A stretch of DNA of 64,000 bases from Xestospongia bergquistia (GCA_963965975.1 OZ014424.1:5784380-5848379); one strand, 5' to 3'; numbered from the stretch's first letter, positions 14,925-26,879 are shown. A program made the numbers and translations. The notes: generated by a model not told the origin, from the letters alone.

Positions 14925-15560
14925 GGATTGGATTAGATAGACCAGTTCTACTCACATTCCTAAATAGATTTATAAAAGCGTTCTTAAATAGATTTAAGAT
15001 TTATTTTTTTATAAATCTTATTAGGAATGTCAGTAGATTTAACATTTATATATCGAAAAAGAATTCTCAAGATTTATAAAATTAAAAAAAAAACCCTTGT
15101 GTGTTGCCCAAACGATTCCTACTCGCTCACCCACTCAGGCTTCCACTTAGGCTCCAGGATTCCCTGCTATTGCTAGCTGGGACCGCCACCTGGCTTGGTA
15201 ACCCTCGTCTTCGCGAGGTAATCCTGGCTGGAGCGTCGCCCTAACTTAAAACCAGCCGTACGGGATTCCAGCTCTTAGGGAATTTCGCATTCAGGAACCG
15301 GGAACCACAAATACACCAGCCTCGTCTCGTTTAAAGGGAGACTACCAGCCCTATCCTAGTCGGCCTTTCGGATACTCCGTAGAGTATGCTGGTAACCATC
15401 TCAGAGGTCTGATGCATTGCAGAACGCTGGCCCACAACACACTGGCTACTCATGACTGCTTTGGTTTCCTTTTATATGTACTTACGATTTTGTCTTCATG
15501 CTCTTGTGGGGCGCGGTGTGACCGACTATGAATCTCATTAACGATAGTTTTGACTCGGTG
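14925..15560 (-). repeat. Interspersed repeat, full-length-like copy
   Basis: GC-richer than its surroundings. Read on the minus strand, its first part (15,560 down to about 15,285) matches the unit of the tandem array at 61,696-64,000: TTAATGAGATTCATAG, GCCCCACAAGAGCATGAAGA, TGCATCAGACCTCTGAGATGG, GGGCTGGTAGTCTC and GGTTCCTG. It then continues for about 350 bases not present in the array (GCTAGCAATAGCAGGGA, TTTGGGCAACACA, ATAAATCTTAAATCTATTTA). The last part has a diverged second copy at 17,231-17,373. This copy holds 12 extra bases (TCGGTCACACCG) after CATAG that array units lack. No protein or tRNA-like head was recognised. Confidence 0.8.
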
Positions 15561-15748
15561 GAGTAAACATGAATTAAAATCATATTTTTTAAAGGTCAAG
15601 AATAAATCTACTCCTGTTTAAGCAAACTAGGACAGTACTAATCCTATTAATTTTTTATCATTCTTGTTTTAAGCCACTCATAGCTCAAATTACATGTTTA
15701 CACTACATTAAATGCTAAGCTATCACAGAATTCGTTCCACTTCCACAT

Positions 15749-15812
15749 AAAGTTGATGAATAAAGTAAAACTGTTGGATTATAATATTATGTATTTAGTG
15801 ATTAAATTACTA
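15749..15812 (+). pseudogene. Duplicated fragment of a TSNAXIP1 exon/intron junction
   Basis: About 64 bases closely match 11,729-11,793: AAAGTTGATGA-TAAAGTAA then CTGGATTATA/TAATATTATGTA and TTAAATTACTA. The parental segment ends a TSNAXIP1 exon and includes its following intron, so this is a genomic rather than retro-derived copy. It is too short to be functional. Confidence 0.75.
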
Positions 15813-15867
15813 AATAAATGCCAATAATGTTCTAAGTTTATATCAATGTTGGAAACTATTTTGATGC

Positions 15868-16027
15868 TGTACACAATATGTGCTTGATAACTTTAAAGAG
15901 GTTTCTGAAAGTGTTGATTTTCTCTCTCTGCCATTGAACCAGCTTAAAGATTTGCTAACTGATAATTCAATTCTATGGAACATTTTACGCCTGGTGATGA
16001 ATAGTGTTACACTGATGTTGCCATGAC
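15868..16027 (+). pseudogene. BACK-domain remnant of a BTB-kelch gene
   Basis: The frame starting at 15,868 reads YVLDNFKEVSESVDFLSLP then LNQLKDLLTDNSILWN, which fits the start of the BACK domain that follows BTB in KLHL proteins. It stops soon after (about 16,026), with no kelch repeats. It lies on the same strand as the BTB fragment at 14,096 and in the correct order, so both are probably parts of one broken gene. Confidence 0.6.
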
Positions 16028-16124
16028 AACTGAATGTATACATTTTAGTACTGTTACAACATAAATCACACAACACAGACAATAATATTACACGTGTTCA
16101 TTGATAGTCATTGTAGGAAAATGT

Positions 16125-16841
16125 TTAAAGAGTTTTCTTTGTAGCTTCTTTATATTTTTCCAATAAAACAATCTTGTAATCTGAAACACAGCATTAACAT
16201 GGTTCTCAACATAAATATCATGACTTACCAGTTTGATTGCTCCATAGTTCAGCAGCTTCTGTGTTCAAAGGACTCTCATTATTTGGTTCTGTAATAAGCT
16301 GATACTAATTACTAATAAATATAGGGTTGTACCTCCAAGTAAACTTTGTATTGATAATAAGATAGTTCTCACATCAAACAATGCTGACCATTTTTCCTAG
16401 CAATAAGGCAATAACACAGTAATTATTAAGGGGCTTACTTTGAGAATATCTAGACAAATGTTACCATGTTCATCGACATTAGGATGGTAAATTGGAGTTA
16501 AGAACTTAACAAGAGGTGGAACATAGGGGTATCGTCCAGGAAAAGAAAGTGTTAACTTGTAGCTAAGTCCATCGTATACTGTTCCTTGGGCACCATTAAT
16601 TGTAGCTATCCAACTAAACAAATTGTCACCATCTGGAAAAGCTGAAATGGATTGGTCACCAGACAACTAATAGGAAGACATTGATTACAAAGTCGGTTAT
16701 ATAATAATTGATTACCATAAGGGTTGTCAAGTCTTGTTGTAGCCTCTTCATTACTGAGTGACCATCTATATGAGTTGTGCTTGAGTTATCCATGTTTTTG
16801 GATCGGTTGTTGCTAGGGGGAGCAATATTTTGTGAGGCCAT
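16125..16841 (-). CDS. UBE2C: Ubiquitin-conjugating enzyme E2 C
   Basis: Five exons encode a close match to human UBE2C (UbcH10), the E2 that works with the anaphase-promoting complex to ubiquitinate cyclins. It starts MASQNIAPPSNNRS, with the family's unstructured N-terminal extension. The UBC core follows: ISAFPDGDNLFSWIATINGA, then PYVPPLVKFLTPIYHPNVD, with the catalytic cysteine in HGNICLDILKEKWSAL and then DVRTILLSIQSLLGEPN. The end YKIVLLEKYKEATKKTL stops at 16,125. The start codon was chosen for the MASQN match to UBE2C; an upstream in-frame extension to 16,895 has no such support. Confidence 0.94.
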
Positions 16842-17461
16842 CGTTGCTAAGGAGAACAGAGAAATGCACACGCTCTTCACACAGAGATGAATCAACTCAA
16901 CTCCCGGTTGAAATTTGAATTAATATTTAACCCGTTGATAACTACATTATTAAGATCATGGTGAGATAATATTAATATCAATTAATAAGGACCTATAACT
17001 CTAATTTCATAAAAAAATTCAAGCCATTTGATGTCGTGATCCAAATCTCAAATTTTTAAAAGTACCATGATTCAAATCAAAAATGGTCAAAAATGAGAGA
17101 GAATGAAATTACTTCAAATTGTTCATGAATGTAGATACATAAGTTCTTGTTAGTAATTTTTTCTGCATTAAAATGTTAAAGTGTCTAGAATTGAAAAGAC
17201 ATTTATAAATTAACTCAGACCAACTATGTAGGCAGTCCTAGCTAGCAATAGCAGGGAGCAGTATGCCACACTTGGTGAAATAGTAGGGTCATTTGGGCAG
17301 CACAACATTATAAATCTTAAATCTATTTAAATTACTAGAAGGAATGTCATTAGAACTGGTCAGTCTGTCATAGAGTACATTCCATGAAGTCATATTTTAT
17401 CAAAGTATGTTATTGTTACAATTATTATTATAAAATATAAATATAAAAAACAGAATAAATG
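16842..17461. other. Intergenic region between UBE2C and SAMHD1
   Basis: 620 bases with no gene recognised. The left part is AT-rich, unremarkable sequence that must contain the UBE2C promoter. The right part contains a diverged repeat fragment (17,231-17,373). The SAMHD1 stop codon is at 17,462. Confidence 0.7.
17231..17373 (+). repeat. Diverged fragment of the interspersed repeat
   Basis: It shares ordered blocks with the reverse complement of 14,930-15,180: GCTAGCAATAGCAGGGA, TTTGGGCAGCACA, ATAAATCTTAAATCTATTTA, then AGGAATGT-A-TAGAACTGGTC. The two copies therefore lie in inverted orientation on either side of UBE2C. Only the 3' part of the element is present here. Confidence 0.7.
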
Positions 17462-19725
17462 TTATGTTTCGTCTTTTAGAAAACTATCTCCAATGAATGT
17501 AGAGTCAGATGTTGTTATTCCATCAGTTAAGTTGTTTTCTTTGCACCATTCTTTAAAATGTCTACAATAAGATTATGAAATTAGACATTATTGTTTTAAT
17601 AACTAACTTTTTTAAACATTCCATTTTGGCTGAGTCTTTACAATATAATCGGACACATTTTTCTTCAAATTCTCGTGGTAACATTCGTGATTTCTTTCAT
17701 ATTACCAAATAATAAAACAATATATTGTATCATACCATTTCATCAGTCAATGGATGAGCTGTCAATGGTACTTCTCCTTTTCTATAAGTTCTTAATAATT
17801 GTAATGGATCTCTATCTTGCATGCCATAGTCAAATTTAGCTATCTATTAAAACCACTAAAAGTAATCATCATTGTTTATTATCTTACATAAATTTCAAAA
17901 TGTTTTTCTGTTAGTTTCTGTTGATACAAATAATCCTTCAACTTTTCTTTAATATTTTTGGCTTTATTTTTCCACTATTACATAAAATTATTTTCATATT
18001 ATTATTATTATAATCAACTACCTCATGACTAGATGAACACTCAGAAACTCTGCCTATCATTCTATATAAGTCTCTTGAGTGAAGTCGTTGTAATATGTCA
18101 GATACTTCCTACAATAGAAAGACAGTAAATTACATTAAACTTACAGTATTAACTAACAGTTTGACAAATACCAGACTGTCTTTCAAGAAAAATTACAGTT
18201 TGAAGGACAGAGTCATTGAATTGTTCATAAATTGACATGGCACAATTTATCTGATCTACAGATAGCCCCTCTTGTGCTGGAATTAATGACAATCTACATT
18301 ATTATTATAAACCATTTAGATTATAGTGTCATATATAATAATTTTTGTACCTAATATCAATTCCAAATTTAGACTGAAGTATTTGGCAAGCAGCTACCAA
18401 AGCATCTGCAATCCTTTGAACAGCCATTATTATAATCTTGTAGATAAAATGTCTTACTTACATCAATTCAATACTAACACAAGTAACATGTTGAAGAACT
18501 TTTCTATGTAACATTTCACGAGCATGGAACATGTCATAAAGTGTCACTACTTCCTATAACACATTATATGAGGAATCTATTTTAACAGAATTATTTACTT
18601 TGTCCATTGGACAAATTGTTTTTCTTTCAAGATCATGATCATATAATATACGACAGCCACTAATGTAATGTCTATATATATAAATGATATTAAAATAATA
18701 ATATTATATAATATATCATACTTCCAGTCAAAATCATATGACAGACCAACAGCATGACAATCACGAGCAAAATAATCCCATTTGTCAACATCTATACTAG
18801 TAAATTTATTATTAACAATCTGCAACACACAACAAATGAAGAAGTAAAACAATAAATTATCTCTATACCTCATACATAAACCATTTCTCCTTTGGTCTTC
18901 CTTTATAACAATATGTCTAGTAAAGTAATAGATGTATATTATATAAGAGGTTAGAATCACTCACTGTTGGATCTTCTGATGATCCTTGTTGTAGTGGACA
19001 TCCTAATATAATCTCTTTAATAAAGAGGAAATCAATATCAGTTAATCCCTCCTTTGTTATTAAAGCTTCTTTTAAGATAGTATTTTTATTAATCATGTAT
19101 TCAAACATTAAGACAGAACCGTCTTCATGCTTTTAATAGAATAAATAGAGATAATGATACTAATATGAATACCTTCCATGGATTAGCCAGTTTAGGAGTG
19201 ACCATTGAATCAAATACATGTGAAAAGGGGCCATGTCCTATGTAATTAGTACATTATAATAAATTAATATTAAAAACGGACCAAGATCATGGCAAAGACC
19301 ACCAATTTGAACACAGAGAATATCTTGGTTTGTAATATCAAGTGAACTACTATCTTTGTGATTGTCTCGTAATGCTTTTAAGAATTCACCAGCAAGATAA
19401 CATACACTGTTTGAATTATATTATATTGTTATAGAGTTTAGTTTATTTACCCAATACTATGTTCAAATCTGTTATGTGAAGCTCCAGGATATACAAAGTA
19501 TTTACCACCTTCATAAAAAAATGTCATAATATTGGTATACATCAAATGCTAGTCACTGACCCATTTGTTTTATTTGTCTTAATCGTTGAAATTGAGTAGT
19601 GTCAATAATATCAAATATTATCTGTGGTAACTTAATGCTACCATGAACAGCATCTTTCAAATCCTAAAAGTTTACAATATCACTTGGCTACATAAAGAGA
19701 AACTTACTTTATCTCGGCTTCCCAT
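17462..19725 (-). CDS. SAMHD1-like HD-domain dNTP triphosphohydrolase (no SAM domain)
   Basis: Many small exons. The protein starts [20 protein letters not shown] and continues [35 protein letters not shown] and [21 protein letters not shown]. These give the H..HD metal-binding motif of the HD fold and are nearly identical in layout to vertebrate SAMHD1, which hydrolyses dNTPs and also acts in DNA repair. Later exons carry [23 protein letters not shown]. The C-terminus matches the family end ([24 protein letters not shown]). The N-terminal SAM domain of the vertebrate protein is absent from the predicted start, and no upstream exon fits in the 90 bases before the divergent DUSP19-like gene. 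Confidence 0.88.
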
Positions 19726-19815
19726 CTTTGTTTATATAATTTTAACAGTAAAGGCGTGCCAGTTTACATAGTTAAGTACAATCCGCCCACTTCTAATTAC
19801 AATATTTGACATGTC

Positions 19816-20562
19816 ATGTCGTTCCTTGAAGATATCAAGTCATTTTCATTAGGAGAACTGAAGCCAGTCAATACTACTATTACAACTAGTGATGGTAGAA
19901 AAGTAAGGGAACCAAAACAACTTTATATTTATGTTTTCATAGTTTACAGAAACCAGAACTATTAATGGAGATATCAGTATTATAGAACACGATGAAGGAG
20001 GTCTAGGATTTTGTCCTGATCATGAAAAAGACTGGACTGTCGGTATTGTAATGCCACATGTCTTATTAGCTTCACAAGATGTAGCTTATGACAAGCCTTC
20101 TCTTGTAAAATATGGTGTAACACATATATTAAATGTTGCTGCAGATTTACCAAATGCATTTCCTGGAGTAAGAGACCTCACTAATAATATCATATTGTAT
20201 ACTTCCCTAACAGGACTATCAATATCTTAATATTAGAATGTATGATGAAGAGTCTGAAGATATTATGAATCATTATTATGAATGTGAAGCATTTATTGAC
20301 AGCTCGTTAAATACAGGTGGAACTGTTTTAATACATTGGTAAGATGTACTGAAAGATCATAGTTTAAGTTTATTATCATTAATTTAGTCGTGCAGGTCGG
20401 TCTAGATCTGTCAGCATTGCTGTAGCTTACGTGATGCACAAGAAACAAATACCATTTTCACAAGTTTTACAAGATATCAAGAAAACAAGACAATGTGTTG
20501 ATCCTAATCCAGGATTTTTAAAGCAACTCAAATGTTTAGAAGAATTATTAAATATTTCATAA
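19816..20562 (+). CDS. Dual-specificity protein phosphatase, DUSP19-like
   Basis: Four exons, about 190 codons. It starts MSFLEDIKSFSLGELKPVNT, then GRKFTETRTINGDI, as in DUSP19 (SKRP1). The phosphatase domain follows: VMPHVLLASQDVAYD and YGVTHILNVAADLPNAFPG. The P-loop is HCRAGRSRS, satisfying HCX5R with the catalytic cysteine present; the Cys codon is split by an intron (20,340-20,388). The end SLIK-type helix reads TRQCVDPNPGFLKQL. DUSP19 acts on the JNK pathway in vertebrates; the substrate here is inferred only. It shares a 90-base divergent spacer with SAMHD1, and its stop is 7 bases from the convergent AKTIP stop. Confidence 0.85.
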
Positions 20563-20569
20563 AACATTA

Positions 20570-21629
20570 TTAATGTGTGTCTTCTTTACTAAATGGTTGA
20601 TGAGTACCTTTTTTAATCCAAGATAGTCCGAGAGATAACACACTAGAAGATGACTCTTCTTGTTTAAACTGAAGAAATGTTGTTAAAAATATCAAATAGT
20701 TCTTGTAATACCTCTGGTTCAAAGATCTCTTGTCTGGCTGCTCTCATTACATCTGTATGCCATGAACTAATTCTAATGGGAGGAGTTATTACATTTATAA
20801 AGTATAGCATACTCTATTGAATGAGGGTCATTTAGATCAGTATCAAGTACAGATTCTTTACAACTTTGTATGCTTGATTTTACTTTCTCTTTATAGTCTT
20901 CAAAATTATCATTATAACTAAAGGACAATTATAATATAAAATAATAATATTACTTACAGTTTCACGGCTTCTTCATTTAATGGTGATAACATATCAATAG
21001 TCAGAAAAATATTTCTAGCATAACTTAATAAATCACGCAAATAGTTAACTTCACGTCTATATCAATTAATGTAACGCAATATATCAAGTGAAATATATAC
21101 CTCCATCTTGGAAAAGGTTTCTTTGTCTCCAACTCTCCAGTGTAGAAATCAATTTGAGGATGAAAAACACCAGATTGAAAATCTATTCTCTGATATAATT
21201 ATATTGTATAAACAAATTAATTAAAATATATAATTTACTGGACAACCTCCATCAGGATAATTAATAGGAATAGACAATGTAAATTTAAATACTCCTCCAT
21301 CATATAGACCAGTCTGTATAATCATGATACCATACCACACTATAACACATTATAAATAATATATAATATAACATTATATTACTTAATGGTGATATAGTAG
21401 ATGGTAATACATAGACTCCTGATACAGGGGACTGGACAAGATGAGCACTATATATAGAGATTATAATAACGTACAAAAATTAATCATCTAACTATTCAGC
21501 CATCACAATAGACTCCTGAAAGAAAGGTCCATATTTATTCGTTACTTCCTCTTTTGACAAAGTATGTGGCGATTTTCTGCCACTAGAACTAGCACCAGAT
21601 TCTATATTCATATTATAAGCCACACCCAT
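20570..21629 (-). CDS. AKTIP: AKT-interacting protein / Fused toes homolog (inactive E2-like)
   Basis: It contains a UEV-type UBC fold: [54 protein letters not shown], then [20 protein letters not shown]. The position of the E2 active-site cysteine is occupied by the DFYTGEL segment, so it is catalytically dead, as in AKTIP. The C-terminal [18 protein letters not shown] matches the family's conserved tail. The vertebrate protein is part of the FTS-Hook-FHIP complex that links dynein to vesicles. Two start codons are possible: 21,629 (used here) and 21,611. It is only 33 bases downstream of the GPATCH1 stop on the same strand. Confidence 0.88.
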
Positions 21630-21662
21630 TTACAAATAATTAATATTAATATTTTTTAAAGA

Positions 21663-24600
21663 TCAATGTCTTGAGTGTTTGTGTTTGCCCTAAAAATATA
21701 ATAAAAATAATAATTATAATTAATAATTAAATATATTGTTGTTACCTTTTTATGATGAGATGATTTGTGTTTGTGACGCTCAGATTTTGTAGTTTCATTA
21801 CATGATGTGGGCGGAGGTAATGCTGGACCAAATAATTCTGGTTCCACAGGTAGAGGTGGTTCCTATAATTAATCATGCTTAATAAAACTATTAACATTGT
21901 TTACATGAACATACAATTTGAACTGATACAGTTGGTAAGGGTAATGATATGTGAGAAAGATTCTGCCATTTTTTATCAGAATGAGAAACATCTACTTCCA
22001 TTGGCAACTCTTCTGTTGTCATGGTAACATCAGAAATATCATTCTCATCTTCCGATTGGCTCTCAGCGAAAATTGAGACAAATAAACTCATGGAAGGTCT
22101 CTGAACCTATAATTATATAATGTAAATACAGGGGCTCTTATAATTACCTCTTCAATAGTAGGTTCCTCTACTTCAATAGTAGGTTGTTCTAGTTCATTAG
22201 TTAAATCATCTTTTTCACTAATTGGTATTTCCTGTTCTACTGCTTTTTCAGTGCTTAGCATACTTGATGTTGTAGACAACTCAAATTGCATCACTTTATT
22301 GAATCTTGGAGAAGACTTCAATCTTAAAGGAATCCCCACAATATCTGAACTACAAATATCACATTATAATATACACAAACTAGTAGCTATATTGTACTTT
22401 GGGTAAGGATCTGGTACATTAAATCGTTTACAAATGACACAATGTGGATGCCATTCTAAGACTTCTCTTGTCATTACACCAAACATACCTATAGCAGCAG
22501 CTTCAGTAGCATCTTGGTTCTTGAATTAAGATAGTTTGAAAATAATGTAAAACAACTCTAACTTCTTCAATGACATGATCTGTTTCTTCACTACTACTCT
22601 GTCTAAACTTGTCAGAGAGAGCTTGAGATAAAGGTTGAAATAATCGAGCTTTACGTGAGAATTCATCTAACTCTTTTTGTTTCTCCCATTCAGTAAACTG
22701 GCGAGTTTCATTATCTATTGTTTGGATTTATTCTTTGTTGTTATTTTAGACTAACTTACCATTAAATTTCCTACGACCTTTAAGATAAGCTTCATAACGA
22801 GCTTGTTTAGAAGGATTGTCTTCATATGGTTGATAGGCTAAATGGTATAGATTTATAAACTATTGGACTACATTCATTAACTCACTTCCAGAAATAATTC
22901 TATCTCCAATATCATTGGTTCTTTGAGGAGGAGAGTGTGGTATCACTTTCTCACTGGTATCTTTACACTTAGAGGATTTCTCACTGGTATCTTTACACTT
23001 AGAAGACTTCTCACTGGTATCTTTATGCTTAGAAGATTTCTCATTGGTATCTTTATACTTAGAAGACTTCTCACTGGTATCTTTATGCTTAGAAGATTTC
23101 TCATTGGTATCTTTATACTTAGAAGACTTCTCACTGGTATCTTTATGCTTAGAAGATTTCTCATTGATATCTCTATAAAATAATAAATCTATGACAATTA
23201 AAAAAACATACTTTAAATTTTTAGCTTGTTGTGCTAATTTTTTGACTCGTTCTCTATCAGTTGAGCTCATAAGATCAAATACTGACCCTATCAATTAACA
23301 AGATATCATTTAATTAATTATTACATTAGAATACCAAGTGGTTCTGACAAGAGGTGACCCCTTTCATTAGCTGATATAACCACTGGTACTCCTAATAACA
23401 TATAATATTGTAATAGCATTATAAAATATTGCGTACCTTCTTTCTGTTCAACAGGACAACTTGTGAAGATATGAACTGGTACAAATGATTTGGGTACAAT
23501 AGGAGGAGAATAATTCTACAACTTAAATACAAACACTATTATATGTATTGTAAGTACTTTAACACGATGAGATCGAGTAGTTATTTTACCAAACATTTCT
23601 AAACTCCAAGAATCTATGTAGATAATGTATGTAACTAATCAGTTGCCATAGCAACAATATTTTACCTGATTTATGGCCAGTCCAGCCAAAATCCTGTGTC
23701 CGATTTAACTCAACATCTGAACTCATTGTCCTGTTATAAGATGTAATACTTTCTTGTGAATAAATATCTTCGTCTTCATCTTCTAAAGCACCCACACCAA
23801 ATGCCTAACTTATATTTGGACCACACCTACTAATTAAGTTAATACTAACTTGTCCTGACATTCCATATACACTTCCACTATATCCAGTAGTAGATAGAAC
23901 ACCTTGTTCTAACATTCCTTGATATCCTATACCATGTTCATTAACTTTACTATCATACTGCCAAGGTGCGATATCATGTGGACCAAACATGAAGACATTT
24001 TCATCAGGTAAAGAGCAACCATATACTTTAACACCATCTGTTAAAAGTGGGTGTGGCTAACTATTGTACTAAAAGAGGATACCTTCATCTCCTGTCTGTG
24101 CTGAGCGTAACACTTTGGGTCCAACACCTTGTCCTTCTCTCCAACCCATAGACTTTAATAGGACTTTACCAATTGTGGAGTGAGCTGGAATAATGAAGTC
24201 TTGTAAAGGAGGTTCACCCGGTATAATAGATAGACGAGGAGTGACTGGTTTCTTTATGGAAGTTGTCGTCTCTTGTTCAAAAGGTTCTCGAGTTGATACT
24301 TCACGAGGAGCAATACCGAAAATATCTAAATCCTTAAAAATAATAATATATTAATACACATAAAGATACATATTTACATCTTCATCCATATAATCTTCAG
24401 GTCGTTGTCTCTTGGATTGAGATTTTGTGCTTCGTGAAGATACAAAAGAAGATGGTACCCAACCTAATATAGTATATTATACAAACATTACACAAACGTA
24501 ATATACCTTCTTTAGATCCTACAGTATTATAATATCCTGCTGAAAATCCACCAGTAAAGGCGCCATGGAATCGTCTACGACCTTGTTTGTCAAGAACATA

Positions 24601-24720
24601 TTGATCTTTTTGTTTTTTTTCCTTCGCTTTAACAATATCTTCATCAGTTTGTAGTATTTCAAATGAACTTCCTATTCGAACATAACTTTCATCATCAGAG
24701 TCCTCATGTCTACCTGCCAT
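21663..24720 (-). CDS. GPATCH1: G-patch domain-containing protein 1
   Basis: A splicing-associated G-patch protein. The N-terminal block [20 protein letters not shown] then [15 protein letters not shown] is diagnostic. It is followed by [15 protein letters not shown] and the G-patch [14 protein letters not shown]. Later: [20 protein letters not shown], and [20 protein letters not shown] (split by an intron). The C-terminal part includes [19 protein letters not shown] and ends in a Lys/His-rich tail ([13 protein letters not shown]). A decapeptide tandem repeat (EKSSKxKDT[SN]) lies in the middle (22,941-23,180). G-patch proteins activate DEAH helicases; which partner applies here is not shown. 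Confidence 0.92.
22941..23180. repeat. In-frame 30-base tandem repeat in GPATCH1
   Basis: Seven to eight near-perfect 30-base units encode EKSS-K-x-KDT-x on the minus strand. H/Y at the sixth residue and S/N at the tenth alternate in register, so the repeat unit is really a 60-base dimer. Units nearest the 3' end of the gene carry C at the variable position. Because 30 is a multiple of three, all frames stay open, which explains the spurious long ORFs on both strands. Confidence 0.95.
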
Positions 24721-24877
24721 TATTACTAGTAGGCGTGGCTTACAAGACAACAAATAACACTTTTATTATTATAATAATTAAAGGATACATTTTAAAAACA
24801 GTCAATGATTTGGCCCTTAATTTACTAGTTATTTCTCATACTAAGACTGCAGGATTTATTATATACAATGTATGTGA

Positions 24878-26655
24878 TTACAACAACTCGTATCTGTGAA
24901 GGTGGATACGTTGAATGATATCACGACATGACTCAAACACTCTTCTAATATTTTCTGTGTCAACAGCCGTAGTAAAATGAGGATAACATGCATGACGTCC
25001 ATCATTGGAACGCTGGCTAATACGCTATATACAAATACATCAAATAAAATAAAAAGACAACTTAACTCACCAAAAATTGATCTCTAAAGAAATATTTTGC
25101 CTTGAAAACAAGATCACTGTCATTAGCATCTCTAATTTCTATATTCCATACAATATATAGTTATGATATTGTGACTATAAGTCTAACCATATGATGCTTG
25201 TGAAGGTCGATATGATGAAAACTCAGGAAAATAATCCTCTATTCTAAATCTACCACTTTCCAATTTTTCTTTTAAGATGTCCATTTTGTTTAGAAACAAT
25301 ATGATAGACACAGTTCTCAACCACCTAGCACAATGTTCAAAGCTAAATAAACTACACAATACATTATTACCTGTTATTCCATACTTGCTCAAATAATTGT
25401 AAAGATTCCCTCAATCGATTCTATTATTAAATATAGTTATTATAGTTAGTACATCAAAACTTACAGTACGATTATCTTCCCTGATGACCATATTAAAACT
25501 GCTACAAGCAATAACATAAATGATAGCAGTGACATCTGGAGAATGTCAATAATAAAATAATGATAATAATCTGTTGTTTACCATTAAAACACTGAATCCA
25601 TTTACTTCGCTCAATTCGTTGTCCTCCAACATCAAACATGCTTAAAACAATAGATAATGTTAACTTGTTTTAATAATAGGAGTGACTTACTGAAAATTAA
25701 CCTTCTCAATTATAAATCGAGTCTCATATATACCTTTGGTCATGCGACGAGCTCTCAAAATGTCCTAATATAAACAGAGGATATCTATATATTTTATAAT
25801 ACAATCATACGCTATCTGAGGGAAGGTAATCTGGAGAAGCTACTTGATGTATTTTTTCAGTATCCATAAAGCTAATCAGAGAGATAAGTGGGTGGAGTTA
25901 TTAGACTTAAACTTACTATCCAGCACAGTCTATTAGTTGATATTCATTAGAACGTCGATAACAAGTTTGGACACCTTTATCAGCCCATAATTCAATACAG
26001 TGTTCATAGAATTCCTAAATATGGGAGATATAAGGACATATCTAATATTATTTACTGGAGGGAAGTTTGTTTCATATTCTGGCAAGGGGAAAATGACATC
26101 TTGAACGTAAGCAAGTCTGAGGAGATTTTCAGACTTATGTAATGAAATAGGAGGATCTAGTTTAGCCATTTGAGATGTTACTGTCTATAAAATACACCAG
26201 ATGGTAGTAACAATATATTATCAGGTTAAATTACAATATATTTAATAAACTAACTTGTATAACGTCACGAATATTAGTACGAATATCAGCTACATTTTGT
26301 AAGCGTTCTCTATAACATATATAACATGAAGATAACTTAATAAACTAACATACTCATTAGAGAATCCATTCACATGTAGAATTTTCATTTGCTTAACAAC
26401 AGTTGACTTTCCAGACTCTCCAGCCCCTGTAATTTAACAAAATAGTTGTGTTAATTACTTTGTTAATTAAACAAACTATTTTAACACAGTCATTAGATTC
26501 TATTAACACTCACCAAGTAACAATAGTCGATGAGTTGACTTAAATTCTACCTTCTCTTTTCGTATTTGCTGATCAATAGCTTTGCTAACTTCCTTTTGCC
26601 GAGCTCTTCTCTCTCTCTCTTCTTCAGAAAGACTTGAGTCACCAATACAACTCAT
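24878..26655 (-). CDS. GNAS: Guanine nucleotide-binding protein G(s) subunit alpha
   Basis: It couples GPCRs to adenylyl cyclase at the plasma membrane. P-loop [14 protein letters not shown] near 26,420-26,380, switch I/II with [17 protein letters not shown], the guanine motif FLNKMD, and a Gs-specific C-terminus: [20 protein letters not shown] and [15 protein letters not shown]. The last residues RYELL match the receptor-contact end of Gs. The chosen start gives [13 protein letters not shown], so position 2 is Ser rather than the usual Gly while the palmitoylatable Cys3 is kept. The NKMD motif has Met where human Gs has Gln. It lies head-to-head with the DUF445-like gene (224 bases). Confidence 0.94.
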
Positions 26656-26879
26656 ACTTGTTGAAATACATACACGCACAAATAAATTAAATCATAAGCT
26701 TTACTTACTCTACCCAGTCAAAGGTACTGGTCCAAGACACACACACACATACAAAGTAAAGCGACCCTGCCCTTGAAATGGTAGAGTATTCTAAATATTA
26801 GAAATATGGGCTTTATTAAAATAAAGCTTATGTGTCATAACGTCATTAACCACGCCCTTCTTTAAGTAGGTGTGGTAAA

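Noticed and set aside
15843-16082. 79-codon minus-strand ORF
   Set aside because: The opposite strand of the same bases reads as a BACK domain, which is the more specific signal.
16842-16895. N-terminal extension of UBE2C
   Set aside because: It has no homology and lacks an ATG at its first codon; MASQN matches the UBE2C start.
16910-16925. CHR-like TTTGAA upstream of UBE2C
   Set aside because: UBE2C is under CDE/CHR control in vertebrates, but a six-base AT-rich string is expected by chance here and its orientation is reversed.
22923-23183. Two repeat-derived ORFs of 73 and 86 codons
   Set aside because: The 30-base GPATCH1 repeat keeps every frame open, so these are periodic artefacts.
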